The position numbers and the translations under genes are program-made. Source: Caldivirga sp. UBA161 (GTDB lineage Archaea > Thermoproteota > Thermoprotei > Thermoproteales > Thermocladiaceae). From it: 13,568 bases of DNA. The DNA is taken from assembly GCF_002506515.1 (NCBI RefSeq), contig NZ_DAXS01000075.1, positions 13,225 to 26,792 on the forward strand, written 5' to 3'. Positions 1-7,207 of the stretch are shown here, one piece after another. How positions within the stretch are numbered: position 1 is the stretch's first letter; the number at the start of each line of letters is the position of its first letter. A model generated the notes under the pieces. The model was given only the letters and a program-made list of their open reading frames with translations. It searched no databases and was not told the DNA's origin.

Positions 1-1281
1 GCTGCTTCGAGAATCAAGAGGATTAGGCCTAATTACGACGTAGTGGTTCTTGAGTCATCCAACATGGTTAGCCACGCCCCATGCGGTATACCCTACTTCC
101 TAGGGGGCCTTTTCAACGATGAATCACTCTTCATGCATTATACACCTGATTACTTCATTAATGTTAGGGGCATTAAGGTAAGGATTAATGAGCGCGCTGT
201 TGAGGTGGGTTATGGATTTGTTATAACTAATGCCGGTAATCGCATGGAGTGGGATTACTTAATATTAGCCACGGGATCGGTACCAAGGATCCCTAACATA
301 CCTATTAGTGGCGATAAAGTATTCACGATTCACCACCCATCTAAAGCCATGGAGGTTAGGAGGGCACTTGATGCAGCCAATGTGATTGGTATTGTTGGTT
401 CAGGTTACATTGGGCTTGAGGTGGCTGAAGCAATGAGGATTAGGGGTAAGGAAGTTATTATGGTGAGTAAGTCAAGTTACCCATTAAGTAGGTCGCTGGA
501 TAATGATTTAGGTGCATTAATTACTGGTGAATTGATTAGAAGTGGAGTTAAGGTTAAGTTAAATGAGAGGCTTATTGAAATAAGTAAGCAAGGTGATTCA
601 CAAGTAATAATCACTGATTCAGGCAGGTACATGGTTGATGCAGTCGTATTAGCCACAGGTGTAGCACCCAACGTGGAGTTAGCTAAGATGCTTAACCTAA
701 GGATTGGTGAAACTGGAGCCGTATGGGTTAATGAACATATGGCCACAAGTAAGGATCACGTTTACGCAGCTGGTGATGTGGCGGAGACTATTAATGTAGT
801 AACTGGTGAACCTTACTGGCACCCATTTGGCACCACTGCGAATAAGATGGGTTATATCGCTGGTAGTAATATTGCTGGTTTAGGGTTAAGGTTCCCTGGC
901 GTAGCTGGTACATCAATGACTAGGTTCATGAACCTATATGCAGCATCAACAGGCTTAACGGAGAAGGAAGCCGTGAGGCATGGCTTAAGGGTGGCCTCAG
1001 CTGTAATAAAGGCTCAAACGAAGGCTAGGTACTATCCGGGTAATGGAGAACTCACTATTAAGTTAATTGCTGAGAAGGGTTCAGGTAGAATAATTGGTGG
1101 GCAATTCATCGGCAATGATGGTGGGCAGGTACTTGGTAGGGTTAATACCTTAGCCTCATTAATATATAAGAAAGCCACAGTGGAGGACCTTTTCCTAACT
1201 GACTTAGCTTATCTTCCACCGGTTACTCAGGTTTGGGATCCATTAATAATAGCAGCACGCCAATTATTCAATAAACTATGA
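1..1281 (+). CDS. FAD/NAD(P)-dependent pyridine nucleotide-disulfide oxidoreductase (CoA-disulfide reductase / NAD(P)H sulfur oxidoreductase / NADH oxidase family), 5' end missing
   Basis: The reading frame is open from base 1, so the gene starts before the window. Numbering codon 1 at base 1, 426 residues are present; about 15-20 N-terminal residues with the first FAD-binding GxGxxG are probably missing. Cys28 lies in SHAPCGIPYF, the redox-cysteine motif of archaeal CoA-disulfide reductases and NAD(P)H:sulfur oxidoreductases. GSGYIG (133-138) is the NAD(P)-binding glycine motif and AAGD (Asp259) is the second FAD motif. The C-terminal dimerisation domain carries AYLPP (Tyr404) followed by WDPL, as in CoA-disulfide reductases. 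Family knowledge: these cytoplasmic flavoproteins use NAD(P)H to reduce CoA disulfide, elemental sulfur/polysulfide or O2. Which acceptor applies cannot be told from sequence. A GTG at 43 could be mistaken for the start, but homology clearly continues upstream of it. Confidence 0.9.
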   Translation, partial: AASRIKRIRPNYDVVVLESSNMVSHAPCGIPYFLGGLFNDESLFMHYTPDYFINVRGIKVRINERAVEVGYGFVITNAGNRMEWDYLILATGSVPRIPNIPISGDKVFTIHHPSKAMEVRRALDAANVIGIVGSGYIGLEVAEAMRIRGKEVIMVSKSSYPLSRSLDNDLGALITGELIRSGVKVKLNERLIEISKQGDSQVIITDSGRYMVDAVVLATGVAPNVELAKMLNLRIGETGAVWVNEHMATSKDHVYAAGDVAETINVVTGEPYWHPFGTTANKMGYIAGSNIAGLGLRFPGVAGTSMTRFMNLYAASTGLTEKEAVRHGLRVASAVIKAQTKARYYPGNGELTIKLIAEKGSGRIIGGQFIGNDGGQVLGRVNTLASLIYKKATVEDLFLTDLAYLPPVTQVWDPLIIAARQLFNKL

Positions 1282-1388
1282 CTCTCTCCACATCCCCTTA
1301 AGATGAGGATACATTGCATCAGCCCTGATGTTGATTTAATGCTAGTCCACTTGGGCGATACCCTAATTAATCACAGCCTTCAGTCACA

Positions 1389-1398
1389 TTAATTAAAC
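1389..1398 (+). promoter_or_regulatory. TATA box of the M24 peptidase gene
   Basis: TTAATTAAAC is centred about 25 bases before the ATG at 1418. This is the distance expected when transcription starts at the start codon (leaderless mRNA). No Shine-Dalgarno sequence lies before this ATG. Confidence 0.5.
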
Positions 1399-1417
1399 AG
1401 TACTTAGCACTGTACCC

Positions 1418-2509
1418 ATGGGGGTCAGCCAATTCACTAATAGGCTTAGGGCCTTTATGAAAAGTATCAGGAATCTTGGAGTTGAATTAGCGGTAGTCTC
1501 CACCTCAGTTAATATTAGGTACTTAACAGGGTCTCGTATTGAAACCTTCGAGAGATTTGGCGCCTTATTAATATGCCTAAATAATGAGGAATCAACGTTA
1601 ATTATACCTAAGCTTGATGAGGGGAAGGTTAAGGGACTTGGTTTACGTTACTTAACCTACACTGACTCGGAGGGGCCTAGAGCTCCTATTGAGAGGGTTA
1701 CTTCAGGCTGTGGGAAGGCTACTGTGGTTGGTTTCGAGTCAAATGCACCACTGAGGCATCTTTGGTTACTTAGGAGTGTACTAGGTGATTTTAAGGATTT
1801 ACCAATTGATGATGCATTAGTAAGCCTCAGGATTATTAAGGATGAGGATGAGATTAGTAGCATTAGGGCTGCTGTTAAGGCGATTGAGGAGGGTTTTAAG
1901 GCTGTGGAGGATTCATTAAGGGTTGGGGTAACTGAGGTTAAGCTTGCTGAGGTAATTAGGGATGCTATTTCTGATGCGGGTGCCGAACCAAGGGATATCC
2001 TTGTTCAGTCAGGTCCAAATTCAGCAATCCCTCATTGGTTACCCAGTAGTAGGCGTATTAGTGATAATGATGTTGTGGTTGTTGACTTAACTGCAACGTA
2101 CAATGACTATTATGGTGACTTAACGAGAACGTTTACTGTGGGTAATGTTAATGGTGAATTCATGAAAGTTTATAACCTAGTTAAGAGGGCTCATGATGAA
2201 GCCATAGCTGCAATTAAGGATGGCGTCACCGGATCATATATTGATTCAGTGGCTAGGCATGTAATAAAGGAGGGGGGTTATGGCGAGTACTTCATACATA
2301 GAACTGGCCATGGAATTGGACTTGAGGTTCATGAGGAGCCATACATAAGTGGTGATTACGCTAAGGCATTACCAAGAGGTTCAGTATTCACTATAGAACC
2401 AGGCATATACCTGCAGGGTAAGTTTGGTGTAAGGCTTGAAAGCAATATAGTAATAGGCAGTAATGGCGTGGTTGAGGTTATTGACTCATACTGGCCGGAC
2501 ATTAATTAA
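1418..2509 (+). CDS. pepQ: Xaa-Pro dipeptidase / aminopeptidase P-like metallopeptidase (M24 family)
   Basis: This 363-residue protein has the two-domain layout of prolidases: a creatinase-like N-terminal domain (about 1-140, with NIRYLTGS near residue 32) and a pita-bread catalytic domain (about 145-363). All five dinuclear-metal ligands are visible: Asp223, Asp234, His298 (in GHGIG), Glu327 (in IEPGIY) and Glu341 (in RLES). Their spacings (11, 75, 29 and 14) match those I recall for Pyrococcus furiosus prolidase. The expected role is cytosolic release of amino acids from Xaa-Pro peptides in protein turnover. Substrate choice between dipeptides and longer peptides is inferred, so the symbol is tentative. 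The ATG at 1418 fits the domain start and has a TATA box about 25 bases upstream. The gene appears to stand alone, 136 bases after the flavoprotein gene. Confidence 0.9.
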   Translation: MGVSQFTNRLRAFMKSIRNLGVELAVVSTSVNIRYLTGSRIETFERFGALLICLNNEESTLIIPKLDEGKVKGLGLRYLTYTDSEGPRAPIERVTSGCGKATVVGFESNAPLRHLWLLRSVLGDFKDLPIDDALVSLRIIKDEDEISSIRAAVKAIEEGFKAVEDSLRVGVTEVKLAEVIRDAISDAGAEPRDILVQSGPNSAIPHWLPSSRRISDNDVVVVDLTATYNDYYGDLTRTFTVGNVNGEFMKVYNLVKRAHDEAIAAIKDGVTGSYIDSVARHVIKEGGYGEYFIHRTGHGIGLEVHEEPYISGDYAKALPRGSVFTIEPGIYLQGKFGVRLESNIVIGSNGVVEVIDSYWPDIN

Positions 2510-2523
2510 ACCTGGTTACGTTA

Positions 2524-2548
2524 CCCCCTTCTTTATTCCCTTAATTTT
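2524..2548 (+). terminator. Possible pyrimidine/T-rich transcription terminator
   Basis: A C-rich then T-rich tract starts about 15 bases after the stop of the peptidase gene and ends in TTAATTTT. Archaeal termination often uses such oligo-T tracts without a stem-loop. No convincing hairpin is seen, so the call is weak. Confidence 0.25.
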
Positions 2549-2632
2549 AACAATATATTATGGAGATTAATCATTAAATTCTTTAATTTTATATTTGTAA
2601 ATATAATGAAGCGTTTATATGATTTGGATAAA

Positions 2633-2642
2633 ATTTAAAAAT
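2633..2642 (+). promoter_or_regulatory. TATA box of the HTH_10 regulator gene
   Basis: ATTTAAAAAT lies about 26 bases before the ATG at 2664 and follows a purine-rich GGATAAA that could serve as a BRE. The same ten bases occur before the UPF0047 gene at 10631-10640. Confidence 0.6.
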
Positions 2643-2663
2643 ATGCATACATAATGAATATGC

Positions 2664-3353
2664 ATGATTAATGTAATTCATGTTATATTGTATCATTATG
2701 GGGATTGGACTGAGTTAACTGAGAAGTATGGTATGGTAATTGACAACCCCTACTATGTACCAGTTCAATCAAGGGGTATTAACTTCGAGTTATTTAGAAT
2801 TTATGAAAGGTATGGCCCATATGTTAAGGAATTAATAAATAGGATTAGGAACCATGGAAGTACAATAGTTAAGGTTATTAATGTAATTCCAAGTAGGGAA
2901 TACACGGATACTGTTATGTATGGTGACTATAATAAGAGTATTAAATCCATATTCGTTAATAACATGTTCATAATAAGTTACTCAAGCTTTAAATATGGTT
3001 TAGAGTATTACACAGCAATACTACCACCTATCAAAGCTTCCGTAAGCAAGACATTATCAGAATTAAAGAGCCAGCTTAAGGAAAAGGCCGACGTCCTATC
3101 CTTTAAGCAAGAGCGAACAAGGCAATTACCTACTAAGATCATTACGGAATTAACACCAATGGAGAGGAGTGTAATTAATACTGCATATGAGTTAGGCTTC
3201 TTCAATTATCCACGTAGCGCTAGCCTTGATGATGTAGCTAAGGAGTTAAAGCTATCGAAGGCAACTGTAGATTATCACCTAAGGAACGCAATAAGGAAAA
3301 TAATATTCAATTACCTAATAAGGAGAGAGAAGTTAGACTGGGAGCAGTATTAA
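2664..3353 (+). CDS. Bacterio-opsin activator-type HTH_10 transcriptional regulator
   Basis: This protein has 229 residues. The C-terminal part (about 163-218) begins LTPMERSVINTAYELGFF and continues through SLDDVAKELKLSKATVDYHLRNAIRK, which is the typical HTH_10 (Bat-type) DNA-binding domain with its recognition helix at SKATVDYHLRNAI. The N-terminal about 150 residues open with a hydrophobic strand and GDWTELTEKYGM, a pattern seen in other crenarchaeal HTH_10 proteins. I recognise no PAS or GAF domain there, and its ligand is unknown. A Lys/Glu-rich stretch (about 128-150) may form a helical linker. The role is DNA-binding transcription control; targets are unknown. The gene has its own promoter and lies 175 bases upstream of, and in the same direction as, the surface-protein gene, a possible but unproven target. 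Confidence 0.85.
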   Translation: MINVIHVILYHYGDWTELTEKYGMVIDNPYYVPVQSRGINFELFRIYERYGPYVKELINRIRNHGSTIVKVINVIPSREYTDTVMYGDYNKSIKSIFVNNMFIISYSSFKYGLEYYTAILPPIKASVSKTLSELKSQLKEKADVLSFKQERTRQLPTKIITELTPMERSVINTAYELGFFNYPRSASLDDVAKELKLSKATVDYHLRNAIRKIIFNYLIRREKLDWEQY

Positions 3354-3498
3354 TTCTTAGATTCCACATAATATATGATTGACCATATTTCATTTATATT
3401 TAGATGCATTAAAATTAGATAATACGCATAGGATCCATAAGTATTTTTCTAATAATATAAGAATATCTAATGAACACTTTCATTAAAATATACTAATA

Positions 3499-3506
3499 TT
3501 TATAAG
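3499..3506 (+). promoter_or_regulatory. TATA box of the surface-protein gene
   Basis: TTTATAAG is centred about 26 bases upstream of the ATG at 3529, giving a predicted leaderless transcript. The whole spacer 3354-3528 is very AT-rich and shows no other recognisable feature. Confidence 0.6.
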
Positions 3507-3528
3507 TAACAGTTAATAATTATTAATA

Positions 3529-4584
3529 ATGCCTAGTAGACGCATACTATTGCTTGGATTATTGCTTTCACTTGCATTACCTGGAAGTGTGGCTAATGCT
3601 CAGGTTACCGTATCAACACCCAATTTCATTATTTATAATGAGGTAAACGCAAGCAGCGAATTCATAGGTAAATTAAGTTATTTCATTCAATATGTGTACA
3701 ATGATTATGTTATTAATAATAGGTTAAGTATGATGCAGCCGTGCAATGGTTCAAAATACATTGTTTACATTACAAATAATGTAAGTGACTTAGGGGGTTA
3801 TGTATCCTATGGCCCACTATGCATTAACTACATTGAATTCAATAGTAATGCTAACATACCCTACTCAGTATACTACACGCTCCTCCACATGACTAATTAC
3901 TTCGCTGAGGCACCAAATTATGATTCAACATGGTATGGGGTAGCTTCATCAGTGGGTTTAACTGAACGCCTCAGTGGGTTATGTAACTACGTTAACTTAT
4001 TCTTCACTAATCAGTACTGGTTAAGAAATCCATATGATTACTTTAACCAATACCCATACTATGGTGCATTCCCTTATGGTGCCTTATTCTATTGGTTAAT
4101 GAACCAGTATACGCCGCAATTCATATTAACAATGACTCTTAACTCAACGCAGTCAATTAATACTTGGGTTAATGTTGAGTACGTGATTTTCCTAACATCA
4201 ATGGTTCACGGAATTTACCTATGCGGTACCTTATATAAGCCAACCTTTACAGTAATTAATCCCAACAGTACCCTATACCTAATTATGCCAGGTTTAACGG
4301 CAAGATACTTCATTATTAATGGATTAATCAACGGTGCTTTAACAATTAATGTTAATGGTAATGTGGTAAGCGACGTAGTTATTAATGAAACAATATTCGT
4401 AACTAATGGTTCAGTCTACGTAGCCCTAGTGAACCCTACCTTGAGCCAGGAATTAGTTAAGGTAGTTGTGGTGTACCATGGAAGCACCATGGGTAACATT
4501 ACTAACCAGTACCTAATACTAATCCTAGCCGTAATGATGCTGGTCTTCACCATTGCGCTTGTGATGGAATTAAGAAGGCGCTAA
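3529..4584 (+). CDS. Secreted, C-terminally membrane-anchored protein with a degenerate gluzincin (peptidase MA-like) fold; function unknown
   Basis: The 351-residue protein starts with a signal peptide: basic MPSRR, a Leu-rich core, then ANA-Q with likely cleavage near residue 24/25. It ends in one hydrophobic helix (about 328-346) followed by basic ELRRR, so most of it should face outside with a short cytoplasmic tail. The body is rich in Tyr and Asn, with eight N-glycosylation sequons (Asn40, 73, 84, 205, 246, 286, 293, 323) and four cysteines outside the signal peptide (72, 98, 152, 232) that could form disulfides. The order of elements resembles extracellular gluzincin peptidases: TPNFIIY near 30, then LLHMTNYFA (His120) where HExxH would be, then WYGVASS (Trp135) where WLxEGLA would be. 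The catalytic Glu and the second His are replaced by Met and Tyr. I infer an inactive, binding-type relative; this is not a firm family assignment. Confidence 0.8.
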   Translation: MPSRRILLLGLLLSLALPGSVANAQVTVSTPNFIIYNEVNASSEFIGKLSYFIQYVYNDYVINNRLSMMQPCNGSKYIVYITNNVSDLGGYVSYGPLCINYIEFNSNANIPYSVYYTLLHMTNYFAEAPNYDSTWYGVASSVGLTERLSGLCNYVNLFFTNQYWLRNPYDYFNQYPYYGAFPYGALFYWLMNQYTPQFILTMTLNSTQSINTWVNVEYVIFLTSMVHGIYLCGTLYKPTFTVINPNSTLYLIMPGLTARYFIINGLINGALTINVNGNVVSDVVINETIFVTNGSVYVALVNPTLSQELVKVVVVYHGSTMGNITNQYLILILAVMMLVFTIALVMELRRR

Positions 4585-4599
4585 TCTTATAATGGGCGA

Positions 4600-5400
4600 T
4601 TAAACTATTGTGAAGTTAACCTCAGGCAGTAGCCCCTCCTCATGACCCCACTGCAGTAGGGTCCTAATCGCCTTTTCCCCCTCATTTCCCATGTCCACAG
4701 TGTAGTTATTGACATACATATCCACAAACCTACCTGTATCACTCATGTTAAGTCCCCTTGAGAATTTCATAGCATACTCAAGCGCCTCCTCCCTATGCCT
4801 CATCGCATACCTCAGGGACTCAAGTAATGCATCCCTAATTAACCTAGCATTATCCATACCTAGGGATGCCTTAACAACATCTAAACCCAGAGGTGTTGGT
4901 AATTTAGTTTGCTCATACCACCATTCACCTAAATCCATGATGCTTCTTAATCCATACCTATCATAGGTTATTTGCCCCTCATGAATTAACACCCCTGCAT
5001 CAACGGCACCACTAATTACCGCATCCATTATCTTATCGAAGGGTACTTCAACGGCCTTAACATTAGGCATTGCTAACTTAAAGAGTAATGTTGCTGTAGC
5101 ATAGGTTCCAGGTACAGCAACGAGTTTTACTTCACTACCCTTACCAACCACCACTGGGCCATACTTAAGCCCCATGGATGCACCAACCCTAAGCACGTAG
5201 TACTTATCAGCCACGTATGCTAAAGCATGAGTGCTTATAGCGGTAACATCAAGCCTACCGTGTAATGCAAGCCTATTTAACGTCTCAATGTCAACTAGAA
5301 ATTCCCTTATCTTAAAGGGGAAGCTAACTTTACCTGCAGTTAAGGCATAAAACATGTATGCATCATCCGGGTCAGGACTATGACCTATTAGTAACTCCAT
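4600..5400 (-). CDS. mqnD: MqnD-family protein (1,4-dihydroxy-6-naphthoate synthase-like, futalosine menaquinone pathway)
   Basis: The 266-residue protein has the periplasmic-binding-protein-like fold of MqnA/MqnD. MqnD landmarks appear in order: HSPDPDDAYMF (7-17), VPGTYATATLL (97-106), DAGVLIHEGQITY (134-146), LGEWWYEQTKLPTPLG, and the C-terminal DMGNEGEKAI. His140 in LIHEGQ corresponds to the catalytic His (145) of Thermus MqnD. Family role: conversion of cyclic dehypoxanthine futalosine to 1,4-dihydroxy-6-naphthoate for menaquinone, in the cytoplasm. No other mqn gene is in the window. A longer frame begins at 5442, but the ATG at 5400 matches the family N-terminus and has a TATA box about 25 bases upstream, inside the would-be extension. 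It converges on the surface-protein gene with a 15-base gap. A related ligand-binding role remains possible. Confidence 0.8.
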   Translation of the reverse strand: MELLIGHSPDPDDAYMFYALTAGKVSFPFKIREFLVDIETLNRLALHGRLDVTAISTHALAYVADKYYVLRVGASMGLKYGPVVVGKGSEVKLVAVPGTYATATLLFKLAMPNVKAVEVPFDKIMDAVISGAVDAGVLIHEGQITYDRYGLRSIMDLGEWWYEQTKLPTPLGLDVVKASLGMDNARLIRDALLESLRYAMRHREEALEYAMKFSRGLNMSDTGRFVDMYVNNYTVDMGNEGEKAIRTLLQWGHEEGLLPEVNFTIV

Positions 5401-5420
5401 AACCAAACCTATTACCACGG

Positions 5421-5428
5421 CTTTATAA
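5421..5428 (-). promoter_or_regulatory. TATA box of the mqnD-like gene
   Basis: Read on the minus strand, TTATAAAG is centred about 25 bases before the ATG at 5400. It decides the start: it would fall inside the coding sequence if translation began at 5442. Confidence 0.6.
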
Positions 5429-5513
5429 CCATTTACTAACATTGCAGATAAGAGGGTTTGTGAAGGTTATGAATACTTAAATTACATGATTATTGAACAT
5501 GCACTAATGCGGG

Positions 5514-5520
5514 TAAAAAT
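5514..5520 (-). terminator. Possible oligo-T terminator after the MFS gene
   Basis: On the minus strand ATTTTTA appears about a dozen bases after the MFS stop codon and well before the next promoter. It is a short T run without a hairpin, compatible with archaeal termination only. Confidence 0.25.
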
Positions 5521-5531
5521 TTCCTTAAGTG

Positions 5532-6764
5532 CTATTCAACTACTATGCTTCTTACTCCGCGGTTCGTCTTAACATCCTTAAAGAATCTTGTGTATAAGTA
5601 TATGTTGATTCCATTTATGATCACTGTAACTATGAATGGGGTAGGTAAGGCTACGTAGTCGATCATGGCTCCACTGGACAATGTTGCAGCTGCTGATGGC
5701 AGTAATCTAGCTGCTTGATTAGCGCCAGCGGTGGTTGATCTTGAGCCTTGACTAACCAGGCTCATCATTAAGGCTGACTGTGCAGGTAGGGATACTACCC
5801 TAAACATTACGTAAATTAGGTATGCTATCATGGCTATAGCCACATCATAGCTCAATACTGGGGAGAAGTGGTTAACGAAGGGTAGTGTAATTAGGGCTGC
5901 GGTGGATATTGACCTAGTTAAAACCACAGTCTTAACGAAGCCAAGCCTACTGGTTATAATTGGTGTTAGCAGTGATATTAATGCAGCAGCCACACCACCC
6001 AGGAAGAAAATATTCCCTATCTCACCCTTAGGTATCTTGAGGAGTATTTCAAAAATTATGGGTAGGAATGGCGTCACTAGGCCCTGCCCAATACCATTAA
6101 AGGCACCGGTGATGATGAACCTCCTAATAACCTTCCTATCCTTTTCATCTAACTTACTATTAACGGAACTGCACTTACCCCTAACCACACCCTCACTATA
6201 CCTATCCCTAACAGGCAGTATTGCTATGAATGAGGCTGTTGAAAGCCCCAAGGCAATCATGAAGCCCTCCCTGTAACTTAAGTGAGCCAATAATGCACCC
6301 ACCGCCCCAGCTAGACCTGAGGCTAGGTTAAGTAGTGAGTACACCATAGTCCTATTCTCCTCATTAGTCTTATCAGCTAGTAATGCAGTCATCATAGGGG
6401 CAACAACAGCCCCAACACTACCACTAGCCAGGGCCCCAGCAGTTCCGAATCCACCTAATGCCGCAGCAATGAGGAGTAAGGCGTAGTTGGAGGTTAATAG
6501 TAGCATTGCTGTTGCAGCTGGTAGGAATAGTAATGCTATTAATAGTATCTTCTTCCTACCATAGCAGTCGCCAAGCCTACCGAAGTATAGGCTCATTAAA
6601 GGTGTGGTGAAGGCGCCAACACCAAAGAATACGCCTATTAAGGTGGCTGATAGGTGAAGTACATTATATAGGTAAAGCCCAGTGGTAACACCAAGGGCAC
6701 CTGTAGCAATACTTCTAAGAACCCTAGACAATAATATGAACACTAAGTCACTTCTATCACTCAT
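5532..6764 (-). CDS. Major facilitator superfamily transporter
   Basis: The 410-residue, strongly hydrophobic protein fits 12 transmembrane helices. The MFS motif A, GRLGDCYGRKK (62-72), sits in the loop after helix 2. A charged central loop with DRYSEGVV and KLDEKDRKVIRRF near the middle separates the two six-helix halves. The location is the cytoplasmic membrane, with substrate moved by ion-coupled symport or antiport. Specificity cannot be read; efflux-type MFS proteins have similar length and motif. The start at 6764 (MSDRSDLVF) has TTTTAAAA about 27 bases upstream, pointing to a leaderless mRNA. It is 131 bases upstream of the mqnD-like gene on the same strand, but that gene has its own TATA box, so the two are probably separate units. 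Confidence 0.9.
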   Translation of the reverse strand: MSDRSDLVFILLSRVLRSIATGALGVTTGLYLYNVLHLSATLIGVFFGVGAFTTPLMSLYFGRLGDCYGRKKILLIALLFLPAATAMLLLTSNYALLLIAAALGGFGTAGALASGSVGAVVAPMMTALLADKTNEENRTMVYSLLNLASGLAGAVGALLAHLSYREGFMIALGLSTASFIAILPVRDRYSEGVVRGKCSSVNSKLDEKDRKVIRRFIITGAFNGIGQGLVTPFLPIIFEILLKIPKGEIGNIFFLGGVAAALISLLTPIITSRLGFVKTVVLTRSISTAALITLPFVNHFSPVLSYDVAIAMIAYLIYVMFRVVSLPAQSALMMSLVSQGSRSTTAGANQAARLLPSAAATLSSGAMIDYVALPTPFIVTVIINGINIYLYTRFFKDVKTNRGVRSIVVE

Positions 6765-6787
6765 AAACCGACGCAGTATAAGTGGTT

Positions 6788-6795
6788 TTTTAAAA
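6788..6795 (-). promoter_or_regulatory. TATA box of the MFS gene
   Basis: TTTTAAAA on the minus strand is centred about 27 bases before the ATG at 6764, in an otherwise mixed-composition spacer. Confidence 0.5.
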
Positions 6796-6840
6796 CTAAC
6801 CCGAATTAAGTAGGATTACGAAGCAAACATGCATCCCTTT

Positions 6841-6856
6841 TTAATTCAGCCTCATT
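6841..6856. repeat. 16-bp direct repeat, left copy
   Basis: TTAATTCAGCCTCATT is repeated exactly at 7178-7193, 337 bases away in the same orientation. On the minus strand this copy lies in a short frame reading NEAELKRDACLLRNPT then stop, which resembles the end of the herA product (NEAELMRK). Confidence 0.75.
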
Positions 6857-6966
6857 AATTAGCTTAAACATTCATATCTCTGGCCGCCTCTAAGGAGCCT
6901 CTAAATAAATTCATTGGGTAGATTTAAAATATTAAATAAATTATTAAGATCCATAATCCAACCAAC

Positions 6967-7207
6967 ATGAGTAAGTGTGTGGAGGTTAATGAACTTGAGA
7001 GTTGGCGGCATTATCATTGAGGCTAGATGGAGGAACCGTAACAGTAGTATTCAGTAGGGGGAGGGGGAATGTGTGCTTGATATTACTGTATTAGGGGCAT
7101 TGGGTCCTGATGGTGTTAGGTGTGTAGGCCGTATTAAGGATATTGGAGCCTTGATTAGATTTAAAGTTACTTGCGCATTAATTCAGCCTCATTCATGGCT
7201 TTCTTAA
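6967..7207 (+). pseudogene. Decayed small ORF with one likely frameshift and one in-frame TAG
   Basis: An ATG at 6967 sits about 30 bases after an AT-rich TATA-like block (6932-6941) but reads only 17 codons (MSKCVEVNELESWRHYH). In the next frame an ATG at 6989 reads MNLRVGGIIIEARWRNRN to a single TAG at 7055-7057. The same frame then stays open through LDITVLGALGPDGVRCVGR to a TAA at 7205-7207. The codons (AGG, ATT, GGC, GTT) resemble those of neighbouring genes, so I infer a former gene of about 70-80 codons hit by a frameshift and a nonsense change. Its last 41 bases overlap the herA 3' end on the other strand. I do not recognise the protein. It could also be chance open frame or a structured RNA. 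Confidence 0.35.

Larger units (their letters stand above)
6765..7166. other. 402-base stretch without an intact gene
   Basis: It lies between the divergently facing 5' end of the MFS gene and the 3' end of herA. It contains the MFS promoter, one copy of a 16-bp direct repeat (6841-6856), an AT-rich block with TATA-like sequence (about 6919-6942), and a broken small ORF from 6967. No tRNA, snoRNA box pair or stable GC-rich structure was found by eye. TAGATTTAAA occurs twice (6919-6928 and 7156-7165), each time preceded by GGAGCCT. Confidence 0.7.

Noticed and set aside
1299..1370. Possible C/D box guide RNA (AGATGAGG ... CTGATGTTGA) in the spacer before the peptidase gene
   Set aside because: The C box lacks the TGATGA core and no final CTGA box is found at the right distance.
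5401..5442. N-terminal extension of the mqnD-like protein (MLVNGYKAVVIGLV), which could look like a short signal sequence
   Set aside because: It overlaps the TATA box of the gene and is not expected in cytosolic MqnD proteins; the ATG at 5400 is preferred.
7031..7060. GGAGGAA ... ACAG words resembling RNase P RNA conserved regions
   Set aside because: The spacing is far too short, the region is not GC-rich, and no P4-type pairing is visible.
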